Origin: Cryptomeria japonica
Lineage: Eukaryota > Streptophyta > Pinopsida > Cupressales > Cupressaceae
Assembly (NCBI RefSeq): GCF_030272615.1
Contig: NC_081406.1
Span: forward strand, 462,178,072-462,242,071
DNA: 64,000 nucleotides
Direction of reading: 5' to 3'
Positions within the stretch are counted from its first letter, which is position 1. Every line of letters starts with the position of its first letter. The notes under the pieces were generated by a model. The model was not told the DNA's origin. It saw only the letters and a list, made by a program, of their open reading frames with translations, and did no database searches. This document shows, piece after piece, positions 45,440 to 56,638 of this stretch. Position numbers and translations under genes: made by a program.

Positions 45440-46615
45440 TTTTACAAAGAGATTTGAAGTGCTTTCCTTGCCCTGGGTGATTTTCAAGGATAAAGACTCT
45501 GCCCCAGGATAAGAAAATATAAAGGGAAAAGGTTATCCCAGAAGGTTCCAGAGGAAAAGAAAGTGGGGCCCAGGGTAAAAAAATGTAAAGCGAGAGACAA
45601 AGAGAATTTTATCCCAGAGCAGTTATCAAAGCATTTCTAGTGGACCCAGGATAATAATATAAAGAAAAACCAAGAAAAAGTTACCTCTGAGGGAGAGAGA
45701 ATACACAACGCCAGACTTTGGATTTCAGTGAGAATATACATATGGTAATTGGGGCTCGGGAATAAGAGAGTTAGTAAATAAGAAGTGAAATCTTTATCCT
45801 AGAGGGTAACATAGATCAAAGAAAGATGGCCCAGGATAAAGAAGTGAAGAGAAATACGAAAGAAGGCTTATCCTAGGGGCAAAGAAAGGCTTCCTCAGAA
45901 GCTCCGAGATAAGCATAACAAACGATGGTGAAGTAAAAATTTATCTCGGGAGGCACAAGGTGTAGTGGTGACTGGATTTTGGGTTTCAGTGAGAATAAAT
46001 AAAAGAAAGACAAAGCTCTGCTCTGGGATAAGAGAAGAATGAAAATCAATGTAAATTTTATCCCAGAGAGATGCAAAAGACAGAGAGAAGAGCCCCGGGA
46101 TAAAAAAAAAAGCCGGAGATAGTGAAATTTTATCCCAGAGCAGTGAGTAAAGTTATAAAAGATCGCACGGGCTAAGTAAACTTGATGATTTCAAGGCTTT
46201 TATTGCCCCGTGTGGTGATTGAAACGACATGAAAAAGTGGTGAAAGAGGATGGGGGAAACTCCATGCTATAGAGGGAGTCAAGGGATGATCGTGATCATT
46301 CTATTGATCATCAATGATGGAAATTCAAAAATAGGAGCTAACGACCACTTTTCTTCGCAAGGAGGAATTAAATGGCACCGCAATAAAATCAATAAATTTT
46401 CTACACTCATCTTTGCAAAGCATTCAAGCGATCAGAGAGAATTTGTAGAGTGATAAGAGGGTGAATACAACTAGTTCAAAGTCATCCAATCATGAGGAGC
46501 AAACTAGTAAGTGCAATTCAATTTTTCTCTGTGTGTTTTTAGTTGAAGAACCTGTAGGAATTGCAAGTATTTTCACAGCCCTAGGTTTTGTTTTTTGCTC
46601 TCTACAAGTTTAGTC
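45440..46615 (+). promoter_or_regulatory. 5' region of gene copy R, rich in TTATCC/GGATAA words
   Basis: Between 45485 and 46140 about a dozen GGATAA or TTATCC words occur, often as CCAGGATAA or TTATCCCAGAG. It is homologous to the left 5' region. The segment just before the ATG (46280-46615) is especially similar between arms, including ATCGTGATCATTC..TTGATCATC and a TTTGTTTTTTGCTCTCTACAA leader. This looks like promoter plus 5' UTR carried along with the gene. Confidence 0.5.
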
Positions 46616-48509
46616 ATGGCCTCCCCAATTGGGAAAGCCACTAGACCTGTTACTAAGAAAGACCGGGAAGCTAAACCCAGTTCTAGTGACCCAAAAATTA
46701 CCCCAACTGTTCCTATAAGTATGGTTGCCCCGTTGCAAGAGTTGCAAGATACATCCACTGTAGAATCAAACCCTGAGCCCAACCCTAAAGAAACTCCTAC
46801 CCAAACTGAGGAGGGTGAGGCTAGTGCTCCTCCAAAGCAAGAGAAAAGGAAGAGCGGTTTGAGGAAGGTGATAAATGAGGTGTCGAAGGGATCAGAGGAG
46901 GAAACACAAAAGAAAAAGGATGAGAAGAAGAAGACCCCTCCCAAAAAGAAGGCAAAGTCTACTTCCATTGCAGAGGAAAACCTAGCCCCAAATGCAAGAA
47001 AGTTGACTCCCAAGAAGAGAAAATCAAATAAAGATAGTGAGGCAAAGGCTCTAGTGACTGAGAAGGAGGAAGTTGTAGAGAATCCAACTGAGGTGGCAGA
47101 GAAGGTAGAAGAAATACCAAAGAGAAAGGAGGTGAAGAAGAAGACCCCTCCCAAAAAGAAGGTTGAGTCTACCTCCATTGCAGAAGAATCCCCATAGTTC
47201 CATGAAGAAACAGTTGCCTTAGCTGAGCCTCCCAAAATAGCTACTGAGGTTGAGAGGGAGACTGTGTTACGATTAGAGGAATTAGACCGAAAGCAAACCA
47301 GAGCAACCTAGTTCCTAAGACAATATTTGTTGGAGTTGTTCCTCAACTCGAGTATATTAGAGTCGAAAAAGATAAGATAGGGAGATAGGGAGGCTAGGTG
47401 CAGAGATGTCATCATAGGGCATAGGGGGTGAGATGTTTTTCATGCCTTCTATGAAAATAGAGACCAACCAGGCCCAATTTGCAACCCGGAAGCTAAACAT
47501 AGGGAAGCTGGTGGTCCCAAATATGTTTGCGAAGCTAATGATGATTGGGGAATTGGCCAGGAAGTTTGACACCCCAAGCCTCTCTTTTAGAAATCTCCAG
47601 GGGCAGGTTATTTTGGACATATATCAGAAAGCTATCACATAATGTTTTGGGTTGGATGAGACAACCATCAAGGGGATCAATAAGAAGGCCTTGTTGAAAA
47701 TCTATGAAAAGAAGAAGGAAAGGATAATAAGAGAATATATGTGAATGTTTTTCAGAAAGCTCTCCAATTTCACCCCCAACTACATTTTGTGATCTAAGAC
47801 AGAGCCATTTGCATTGGACAAATTTGAAACATATTTTATAAGAACATATTATTCCCTATGCCAAGTCTTGGGAGAGGATTGCAAGCTCACAATGTTACTA
47901 GTAGATTACATGATGCTAGTAGTATTAATTCAACACCCGGCTACCATTGTGCTTTATGACTTTACAACCATTCTTCAAACCAATTTATGTGATAGCCTTG
48001 TTAAAGAAAAAGATGAAAATATTGCACTAAATTCCACACACTATTCTTTGGTGTGCCATTTCCTTTTGTACCAGAACAGGTCAGTTTGGTCCCCAAATCT
48101 GAATATCAGGATGTTGGATCCACAGATAGGGTTGTCATGGCCGGTTCAGAGATGGGCACAAGTATGGGACAAGGGATATCAATTTGGAGACTATTGTTTA
48201 TTCTCTAATTATTTTGTCAAGAAGATTTTGGATATGTTGAGTGTTGAACTACCAAGGCTTCCTAGACATATAGTTAAAGTATCAAGAATTCAGGCATGCA
48301 GAGCTCCAAATGTACAATATGCAGAGGGAGATTTTAGCCACAATTTTGAGGACATCTTTTTCTATCAGGACTGCACCATCATTAGGTGCTATGGTTTTGA
48401 AAAGGCTCCGCACGGGTTGCCCATTTTTTATTCTCCTGGGGTTGCATTCTTAGAATTTATGTGGCAAATGATGTGGGTTGACAAGGATCAAATCTTAGAG
48501 AGGAAGGGG
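46616..48509 (+). pseudogene. Gene copy R, 5' part (before the insertion)
   Basis: Start MASPIGKATRPVTKKDRE. The N-terminal 190 codons are Lys/Pro-rich and contain a 70-codon tandem duplication (KKKTPPKKKAKSTSIAEE near 46930, KKKTPPKKKVESTSIAEE near 47140). After a TAG at 47195 come LRLEELDRKQTRAT and a frameshift near 47430. Then LNIGKLVVPN, IKGINKKALL, FETYFIRTYYSL, YSLVCHFLLYQNRSVWSP, LSWPVQRWAQVWDKG and FLEFMWQMMWVDKDQ. The segment 47814-48509 is one open frame of over 230 codons, much better kept than the matching part of copy L. It is cut at 48509 by the LTR insertion and resumes at 56644. Confidence 0.62.
48505..48509. repeat. Target-site duplication of outer insertion, left (AGGGG)
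   Basis: AGGGG here and AGGAG at 56639-56643 flank the insertion. Copy L shows the unbroken site as AGGGGAAGCATCT. Confidence 0.7.
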
Positions 48510-49567
48510 TTTTAGACACAATGCACCACTGAGAGCGGGGTGAACTAGTGGTTCTCAATCTTTTCCCTTTAACTATCCTATGTGAGTATACCGATTCTCA
48601 GATTCTAACTTAATGCAGACTTACCGATTAGTGGGGAGACCAACACAAATGCAATCAGACACAAAGGGACATCTCATAAGACCAACACATACGAGGAAAA
48701 CTCAAGATGGGAAAAACCACAGTGAGAAATGTTGCTGGAGACTATTGCTCCAATCCAGCCTCACAATGAATCTTTGATTACAATATTTAGGGCACCAACC
48801 CAAGGAGCACCAACCCCTGATTTAGGGAACCAATGCAAGGAGCACCAACCCAAGGAGCTACAACCCCTGCACTGAGCTACAACTTAGTAAATACAAAAGC
48901 ATATTTTGATTCCGAAGTTATATTCTTTTTACAAATGGATTTTGTAACACATCTTCAAATCTCTTTGGTGGATCTCTTGTCTAGTTCTCTACTGGTTCTC
49001 TCTCTACCTATTCTCTCTATTGGTTGCCTCTTCTCTTTGTTGCTCTACTGATTTTTATTGGTACTATACTCTACCAGTTCTATACCTACGTTCTTTGTAG
49101 TTACCTTCACTTCTTCTCTGTTGGTATGGACACTACCGGTTCTGCACTTCTATCGGTTGAACACTTCAAACTGGTTCTCCCTCACACTCAGTCTCTTCTA
49201 TATCTCCTTGATGAGAACTTGACTGATCTGCTCTCACATGTAGCAGCAATACACTCTCCTTCAGTAGCCCCTTTCAAGGATTTTGGCTTCCTTATCACCT
49301 GATTTTCCCACCAAAAGCTAAGTCAAATCTTAGGTGGTTAGGGTTTCCTCATCAACATCAAGGCAAACCAAATCCAATCAAATCTTATCTAGTTTGATCT
49401 CCTAGACAACTATCTAGACATCACCATCATTAACGTGCCTTCAAAAACATGTTTTCTATGATTAGCAAACATAGATAGTCAATCGGTGAGAAACAAGATC
49501 AATCACCATTAATGGTTCATAGATTTCATCATCAATCTCATCCTGCACCTGGACACTCTCCATCAAT
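48510..49567 (-). repeat. Outer LTR, left fragment
   Basis: Contains CGAGGAAAAC, GTGAGAAATGTTG and TAGGGCACCAACCCAAGGAG in the same order as 26760-26900. Then a pyrimidine-rich TCTCTCT stretch (48950-49080). No gene. Confidence 0.7.
49563..49567. repeat. Target-site duplication TCAAT, left
   Basis: TCAAT immediately precedes LTR 1 (TGTATGTCC…). The same five bases follow LTR 3 at 55302. Confidence 0.85.
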
Positions 49568-50596
49568 TGTATGTCCCGGAGACAACTGAGAGGGGGGGTG
49601 AATTATTTGTCTACTAAATTTAAACCAAAAACTTATTAACCAACTTAATGCTTAATACCGGTAAATTAGTTAAGTATGCCGGTAGACAATGTTAATAGAA
49701 AATTGTTGTACCGGTAAGAATTAATGCATGAAACATAAGAACAAAGTCATCCACAACACATGACACCAATATTTGTATGTGGAAACCCTGTAAGGGGAAA
49801 AACCACAGTGGGAAACCTTACCCACAATCAAATGATACTACTGCAGATAGTAAGTGTACAAAGAGGGGTCTGCACATGCAGAAAGGCCAACAGCCTAAAG
49901 CTCACTGCTCAATCACAAATGGGAGTCACACTGACTACAGTTCGATGGTTAAATCCAATGAGAATGTACTGCACAAAAGAGCATCTTCATATGCTGGATT
50001 CAGTACCGGTGTAATGCTGATATGCTTCTACAAAAACCTAACTTCACCTTCTAATGATGTCTTCGTGTATATCCCTACTTGATCTCGCATTCCACACTTG
50101 ATCTTACAAATAAGATCATACATTTATACCATACCCTAAGACCAATTTTAGTAGGTCGGCTCTACAAGATATTACAATAAAAACATTTTACAAACAATAA
50201 AATATTCGATGCAATAATCGATTGAAAATGTCAGCTTAATGCATTTACAACAATAATAAATCATCTCCATAGCATGCCATGCTGATTTGGAAAAGATAAA
50301 CCTGTCGGTGTAGCCCTAGATAACCTGGACCTATTTGCCGGTAAAAGAAAATTTGCAAATGAGAATATACCAATGATTATTACTTCAAAGTAAATTGTCC
50401 ACATGATGTCTTTGACATTACCAGGTGTCTTCCATGTCAATGTAGGTACCGGTGAACATTATATCCTATCGGTTAACCATATACCGGTAACTGTTTGCAC
50501 AGTTTACTGTTTGCCGGTAAATGTTGCTGGATCTCCAAAGTAGGTGCATTTAGCAGGTGTTGACATCAATGACAAAACCATACCAAAATACCAACA
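49568..50596 (-). repeat. LTR 1 of the three-LTR element
   Basis: Plus strand TGTATGTCCCGG…AATACCAACA. Compared with LTR 2 it lacks about 28 bases after CTCGCAT (near 50090), a loss between two GCAT words. Several CCGGT words. It is the 3' LTR of the left unit. Confidence 0.92.
50123..50129 (-). promoter_or_regulatory. TATA box of LTR 1
   Basis: On the minus strand GGTATAAATGTATGATC. LTR 2 has GGTATAAATGTAAGATC at the same place (52474-52481), LTR 3 has GGTATAAATGTAAGAT (54827-54833), and the plus-strand copia LTR has TATATATAGATGTAAGATC (59685). Conservation in a diverged relative supports a core promoter. Confidence 0.6.
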
Positions 50597-50614
50597 ATCT
50601 CCCCCTTTGGCATT
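50597..50614 (-). promoter_or_regulatory. Polypurine tract, left unit
   Basis: On the minus strand CCAAAGGGGGAGATT lies directly before the LTR start TGTTGGTATT. The same sequence is at 52949-52966 in the right unit. Confidence 0.88.
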
Positions 50615-50965
50615 GATGGCAACACAAGACGGAAAAACCATCAATGTGCCAAAACAGAAATGCCAAGTACAAAAACCAACAATCTCCATTTCTCCCCCTA
50701 GGATTAATATGTGTTTATACCAATCTCTCATACCAATCTCTCCTCAAAAAGATAATGCATTTTTCATACATCTCTGCCTAATGTTTTTCCATATATCTCT
50801 CCCCCTTTGACATCAAATGCCAAAGTCACAAAAGGTCAAGTTCATACAAAATACCAACCAAGTCAATATACCAACTACTCCCCCTGGGAGGTAGCTTCCT
50901 CATCAAATACCAGAATAAAAGATTTGTCCATTTATTTATGTCGGTTGATGACAATCATTGACTGT
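50615..50965 (-). other. Non-coding 3' internal region, left unit
   Basis: About 350 bases between the end of RNase H and the polypurine tract. Repeated CTCCCCCT words on the plus strand (50690, 50800, 50880) are further purine tracts on the element strand. No frame. Confidence 0.6.
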
Positions 50966-51834
50966 CTAAGTCTCTACCAGTGGAGGTAAGACTTTGAGTT
51001 GATCTCTGAGATACTCAAAAGTTTCATTAGGCAAAGGTTTTGTGAAAATATCTGCAAGTTGTTCTTTAGTATTCACATAAACTAGTTTTATCTCCTTTTC
51101 TTCAACCTTTTCCCTTAGAAAATTTAGTTTGATAGAAACATGTTTTGTTTTAGAATGTAATACTGGATTCTTAGATATATCAATTGCTGCAGTGTTATCA
51201 CAATATATAGTAATAGGTTCCTTGCATTTTACCTTTATGTCTTTCAACATTTGCTTAAGCCAAACTACCTGTGTACAGTTTGTTGCTGCTGCAATATATT
51301 CTGATTCTGTTGTTGATCAAGATGTACAACTTTGTTTCTTACTTAACCAAGAAACTAATCTCTTTCCAAGAAAGAATGCTCCTCCAGTGGTGCTTTTTCT
51401 ATCATCCACATCTCCTGCCCAATTTGCATCTGTGTATGCATATAGATCAAAATTTTCATCTTCTTCCATTTTTAGATGTTCATACCTGACTCAGAAGCTT
51501 TCAAGTTTTGCACTTTTGACTGTGGAATCCCCTTCATTCAGTGTTTCCAAATGATCCCAAATAGCTTTTGTAGTGGATCTATCTGTAATCCAATGATTTG
51601 TTGATCTGATAATGCGCTCAAAAGTGCTTCTCTAGCTTTGCAATCATTTTCTTCATCTTTAGCTAAAGTAATGGGAGCTGTCTGACCAGCTACAGCAGTA
51701 GTATAACCATTCTTAGTAACTTCCCAGATGTCTTTACCAATGTAATTCAGATGTGTCTCCATTCTAATTTTCCATATCCCATAGTTGGTTCCATCAAGTT
51801 TAGGACTATCCTTTCTGAAATAATTAGTAGACAT
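50966..51834 (-). pseudogene. gag-RNase H fusion, left unit (frameshifted)
   Basis: From the ATG at 51834 (MSTNYFRKDSPKLDGTNYG) the gag N-terminus is open for about 80 codons. It loses frame near 51580 through a one-base deletion relative to the right unit. The RNase H part is open from 51250 to 50966 (ITIYCDNTAAIDISKNPV, KEQLADIFTKPLP) and ends PPLVET. The first part of RNase H (YTDANWAGD, ESEYIAA) lies between in broken frames. The junction between gag and RNase H is the same as in the right unit. Confidence 0.88.
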
Positions 51835-51877
51835 TGGATCTCCTCAAGTTGTTAAACTTCTGCAAAAAGAGGACTAG

Positions 51878-51889
51878 GCTTTGATACCA
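51878..51889 (-). promoter_or_regulatory. Primer-binding site, left unit
   Basis: On the minus strand TGGTATCAAAGC, two bases behind the end of LTR 2 (…GGACCTACA). It is one base different from the common initiator tRNA-Met site TGGTATCAGAGC. Confidence 0.88.
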
Positions 51890-51891
51890 AT

Positions 51892-52948
51892 TGTAGGTCC
51901 CGGAGACAACTAAGAGGGAGGGGTGAATCAGTTGTTTAATAAATTCAAACCAAAAACTTATTAACCAACTTAATGCTTACTACCGGTAAATTAGTTAAGT
52001 ATGCCAGTAGACAATGTTAATAGAAAATTGTTGTACCGGTAAGAATTAATGTATGAAACATTAGCACAAAGTCATCCACAACACATGACACCAATATTTG
52101 TACGTGGAAACCCTGTAAGGGGAAAAACCATGGTGGGAAACCTTACCCACAATCAGATGATACTACTGCAGATAGTAAGTGTACAAAGAGGGGTCTGCAC
52201 ATGCAGAAAGGCCAACAGCCTAGAGCTCACTGCTCAATCACAAATGGGAGTCACACTAACTACAGTTGGATGGTTAAATCCAATGAGAATGTACTGCACA
52301 AAATAGCATCTTCATATGTTGGATTCAGTACTGGTGTAATGCTAATATGCTTCTACAAAAACCTAACTTCACCTTCTAATGATGTCTTCATGTATATCCC
52401 TACTTGATCTCGCATATATCCTTCCTTAGATCTTTTTTGCATTCCACACTTGATCTTACAAATAAGATCTTACATTTATACCATACCCTAAGACCAATTT
52501 TAGTAGGTCTGCTCTACAAGATATTACAATAAAAACATTTTACAAACAATAAAATATTCGATGCAATAATTGATTGAAAATGTCGGCTTAATGCATTTAC
52601 AACAATAATAAATCATCTCCATAGCATGCCATGCTGATCTGGAAAAGATAAACCTGTCGGTGTAGCCCTAGATAACCTGGACCTATTTGCCGGTAAAAGC
52701 AAATATGCAAATGAGAATATACCAATGATTATTACTTCAAAGTAAATTGTCCACATGATGTCTTCGACATTACCAAGTGTCTTCCATGTCAATGTAGGTA
52801 CCGGTGAACATTATATCCTATCGGTTAACCATATACCGGTAACTGTTTGCACAATTTACTGTTTGCCGGTAAATGTTGCTGGATCTCCAAAGTAGGTGCA
52901 TTTAGCAGGTGTTGACATCAATGACAAAACCATACCAAAATACCAACA
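51892..52948 (-). repeat. LTR 2 (shared middle LTR)
   Basis: TGTAGGTCCCGG…AATACCAACA, 1,057 bases. It serves as the 5' LTR of the left unit and the 3' LTR of the right unit. No target-site duplication at either side. Confidence 0.93.
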
Positions 52949-52966
52949 ATCTCCCCCTTTGGCATT
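52949..52966 (-). promoter_or_regulatory. Polypurine tract, right unit
   Basis: The same CCAAAGGGGGAGATT on the minus strand as in the left unit, directly before the LTR start. Confidence 0.88.
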
Positions 52967-53350
52967 GATGGCAACAGAAGATGGAAAAACCATCAAGGTG
53001 CCAAAACAGAAATGCCAAGTACAACAACCAACAATCTCCATTTCTCCCCCTGGGATTAATATGTGTTTATACCAATCTCTCATACCAATATCTCCTCAAA
53101 AAGATAATGCATTTTTCATACATCTCTCCCTAATGTTTTTCCATATATCTCTCCCCCTTTGACATCAAATGCCAAAGTCACAAAAGGTCAAGTTCATACA
53201 AAATACCAACCAAGTCAATATACCAACTACTCCCCCTGGGAGGTAGCTTCCTCATCAAATACCAGAATAAAAGATTTGTCCATTTATTTCTATCGGTTGA
53301 TGACAATCATCGATTGTCTAAGTCTCTTCCGGTGGAGGTAAGACTTCGAG
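52967..53350 (-). other. Non-coding 3' internal region, right unit
   Basis: Counterpart of 50615-50965 with only scattered substitutions. No frame. Confidence 0.6.
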
Positions 53351-54187
53351 CTAATCTCTGAGATACTCAAAAGTTTCCTTAGGCAAAGGTTTTGTGAAAA
53401 TATCTGCAAGTTGTTCTTTAGTATTCACATAAACCAGTTTTATCTCCTTTTCTTCAACTTTTTCCGTTAGAAAATTCAGTTTGATAGAAACATGTTTTGT
53501 TTTAGTATGTAATACTGGATTCTTAGATATATCAATTGCTGCAGTGTTATCACAATATATAGTAATAGGTTCCTTGTATTTTACCTTTATGTCTTTCAAC
53601 ATTTTCTTAAGCCAAACTACCTATGTACAGTTTGTTGCTGCTGCAATATATTCTGATTCTACTGTTGATAAAGATGTACAACTTTGTTTCTTACTTAACC
53701 AAGAAACTAATCTCTTTCCAAGAAAGAATGCTCCTTGAGTGGTGCTTTTTCTATCATCCACATCTCCTGCCCAATTTGCATCTGTGTATGCATATAGATC
53801 AAAATTTTCATCTTCTTCCATTTTTAGATGTTCATACCTGACTTGAAAGCTTTCAAGTTTTGCAATTTTGACTGTGGATTCCCCTTCATTCAGTGTTTCC
53901 AAATGATCCCAAATAGCTTTTGCAGTGGATCTATCTGATAATCCCATGATTTGTTGATCTGATAATGCGCTCAAAAGTGCTTCTCTAGCTTTACAATCAT
54001 TTTCTTCATCTTTAGCTAAATTAATGGGAGCAGTCTGACCAGCTACAGCAGTAGTATAACCATTCTTAGTAACTTCCCAGATGTCTTTACCAATGCAATT
54101 TAGATGTGTCTCCATTCTAATTTTCCATATCCCATAGTTGGTTCCATCAAGTTTAGGACTATCCTTTCTGAAATAATTAGTAGACAT
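53351..54187 (-). pseudogene. gag-RNase H fusion, right unit (one internal TAG)
   Basis: Starting MSTNYFRKDSPKLDGTNYG at 54187, one frame runs for 279 codons with a single internal TAG at 53618-53620, where Gln is expected. Residues 1-125 are copia gag (KIRMETHLNCIGKDIWEV, EALLSALSDQQIMGL, AKAIWDHLETLNEGE). At about residue 126 gag passes directly into RNase H: MEEDENF then DLYAYTDANWAGD. RNase H keeps its four acidic residues: YTDA, ESEY, CDN and ADI. Protease, integrase and RT are absent. The final frame ends at a TAG (EYLRD) where the left unit continues 13 residues. The product would be a gag domain tethered to RNase H. Whether it was ever made is unknown. Confidence 0.9.
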
Positions 54188-54230
54188 TGGATCTCCTCAA
54201 GTTGTTAAACTTCTGCAAAAAGAGGACTAG

Positions 54231-54242
54231 GCTTTGATACCA
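54231..54242 (-). promoter_or_regulatory. Primer-binding site, right unit
   Basis: On the minus strand TGGTATCAAAGC, two bases behind LTR 3, as in the left unit. Confidence 0.88.
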
Positions 54243-54244
54243 AT

Positions 54245-55301
54245 TGTAGGTCCCAGAGGCAACTAAGAGGGGGGGTTGAATCAGTTGTCTAATAAATTCA
54301 AACCAAAAACTTATTAACCAACTTAATGCTTAATACCGGTAAATTAGTTAAGTATGCCGGTAGACAATGTTAATAGAAAATTGTTGTACCGGTAAGAATT
54401 AATGCATGAAACATAAGCACAAAGTCATCCACAACACATGACACCAATATTTGCATGTGGAAACCCTGTAAGGGGAAAAACCACGGTGGGAAACCTTACC
54501 CACAATCAGATGATACTACTGCAGATAGTAAGTGTACAAAGAGGGCTCTGCACATGTAGAAATGCCAACAGCCTAGAGCTCACTGCTCAATCACAAATGG
54601 GAGTCACACTAACTACAGTTGGATGGTTAAATCCAATGAGAATGTACTGCACAAAATAGCATCTTCATATGCTGGATTCAGTACCGATGTAATGCTGGTA
54701 TGCTTCTACAAAAACCTAACTTCACCTTCTAGTGATGTCTTCATGGATATCCCTGCCCGATCTCGGATATATCCTTCCTTAATTCTTTTTCACATTCCAC
54801 ACTTCATCCAACAAATATAATCTTACATTTATACCATACCCTAAGACCAATTTTAGTAGGTCAGTTCTACAAGATATTACAATAAAAATATTTTACAAAC
54901 AATACAATATCCGATGCAATAACCGATTGAAAATGTCGACTTAATGCATTTACAACAATAATAAATCATCTCCAAAGTGTGCCATGCTGATCTAGAAAAG
55001 ATAAACCTATCGGTGTAACCCTAGATAACCTGGACCTATTTGCTGGTAAAAGCAAATATGCAAATGAGAATATACCAATGATTATTACTTCAAAGTAAAG
55101 TGTCCACATGATGTCTTCAACATTACCAAGTGTCTTCTATGTCAATGCAGGTACCAATGAACATTATATCCTACCGGTTAACCATATATCGGTAACTATT
55201 TGCACAATTTATTATTTGCCGGTGATTGTTGCTGGATCTCCAAAGTAGGTGTATTTAGCAGGTGTTGACATCAATGACAAAACCATACCAAAATACCAAC
55301 A
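54245..55301 (-). repeat. LTR 3 (5' LTR of the right unit)
   Basis: TGTAGGTCCCAG…AATACCAACA, 1,057 bases. It has more differences from LTR 1 and LTR 2 than those have from each other, including several CCGGT words mutated to CCAAT or TCGGT. TCAAT follows at 55302. Confidence 0.93.
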
Positions 55302-56638
55302 TCAATCACCTCAGTTTGACCTTCCTCAAGCCGCACACCTTTGCAACACTCCCCATGATTTATGGGGTCTACCATTAATATCGACCAACTTTGCAACAAC
55401 CTCTTCAGTGCACACTCCATCTACCACTGCATACAAGTCCAACACCTTGACTCCATGTGGCACCTTTGTCGACCAACTTCCAACTTGGAGCTTTATGTCA
55501 TTTTAGATAGGATCATCGACCAAACACTCAACCGGTTCTTCTTTTCTTTCAATTCACTAACCCTGTCGGTATCTCACACTTTACCAATTAACCTTCATGT
55601 CTGCTCTTTGCTGAACTATTGGTGGAACACCTTAACTAGTTGCTAGACATGTCTATCCATAGCATTCTCATTATCATCAGGTAGAAGCACATCTCTTAGA
55701 CTCTTTTCTTCCTTACCGGTTCTCATGCTTACCAGTACCCATCCTGATGACACCATGTCATCAACCTTTAGCGGTTTCCATCTAAGACATCTACTTGCCG
55801 GTTTCATTCTCTATTTTCAGCAGCTCCACTTTGCCTTCTTCATCATTAGACTAAGTATCATCTCAGTCGGTTTGTCAAGTTGACAAACTCATCAATTATT
55901 TACTCTTATTTTTCTATTCTGGTGGCATGACATGCCTTCTATGTCGGTCCATTGCATATCCTTGATTTCATGCACTTGAGGCATCCCCTTGATTCACCGG
56001 TAGATCCGGTGTTAGCCTTCAAACATCTTCCTTTATCTCTTCTTCCTTATCTCACATAACTATGATGCACACTATGCATAATAGAAGATAAGTTCCACTT
56101 ACCGGTGGTGGTGATTTCTTGTCATCTGCATCCTACAATGCACTCATGTGGCTTGCGTGTTTGTGCAACATATCTACAAACAAGCACATGTGATCCGATG
56201 TGGGAACATTCATTGTCAGTCATCTCTTCATATGGTGATTGCATCTCTATCTGGTGGGAGTCCTATTATTCTGTATCCACACAACATACCGGTGACCTGT
56301 TCATCTTTCTCCTTCGGCATTGATGTGATTTAGGTAACATTTTGCCTCTTCATCACAAACAACATCCAAGCATCCTGCCCATTGTCAACACTTCACTTAC
56401 CAGTTGACATATTCTCCTTACCAGTGATACACTATACTGGTAACCTGTCCCTTTCATCCACACAAGTCAAACACTAACTTATGTACCGGTGACTCCAGTG
56501 GACATTCCTCCGAATGACATTCTCTTCTTTACCGATGACTGCAACACTTCGTTGACATCAAGGACTTCATGTCAACAATACTCTCATACTAGTCATCCTA
56601 CTATATCGGTTGACATCAATGACAACACAATGGAAACA
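55302..56638 (-). repeat. Outer LTR, right fragment
   Basis: Non-coding. It contains numerous CCGGT words and ends GTTGACATCAATGACAACAC followed by AATGGAAACA. The minus-strand start TGTTTCCATT..TTGTCATTGATGTCAA resembles the LTR start of the three-LTR element (TGTTGGTATT..TTGTCATTGATGTCAA), so the two families are related at the LTR end. Confidence 0.68.

Larger units (their letters stand above)
49568..55301 (-). mobile_element. Three-LTR copia derivative (LTR-int-LTR-int-LTR)
   Basis: Three LTRs of 1,029, 1,057 and 1,057 bases alternate with two internal regions of 1,295 and 1,296 bases. All are in minus orientation by primer sites and polypurine tracts. One pair of TCAAT duplications brackets the whole array and none lies at the inner junctions, so it arose from a single insertion followed by unequal recombination, not from two insertions. 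Each internal region has gag fused to RNase H and lacks protease, integrase and RT. It sits inside the outer LTR. The copies are very similar, so the event is young compared with the rest of the window. Confidence 0.92.
48510..56638 (-). mobile_element. Outer LTR insertion in gene copy R (probably a solo LTR, split)
   Basis: The insertion interrupts a reading frame that continues on both sides (…DQILERKG and HLPKAIVFGEFEIG) and is absent from copy L. Removing the three-LTR element (49568-55301) leaves about 2.4 kb. It has an LTR-like start (TTTTAGACAC, expected TG) and an LTR-like end (GGAAACA), with no internal coding region. The left part matches the LTR fragment at 26600-27434. Orientation is by analogy with that family. 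Confidence 0.72.
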
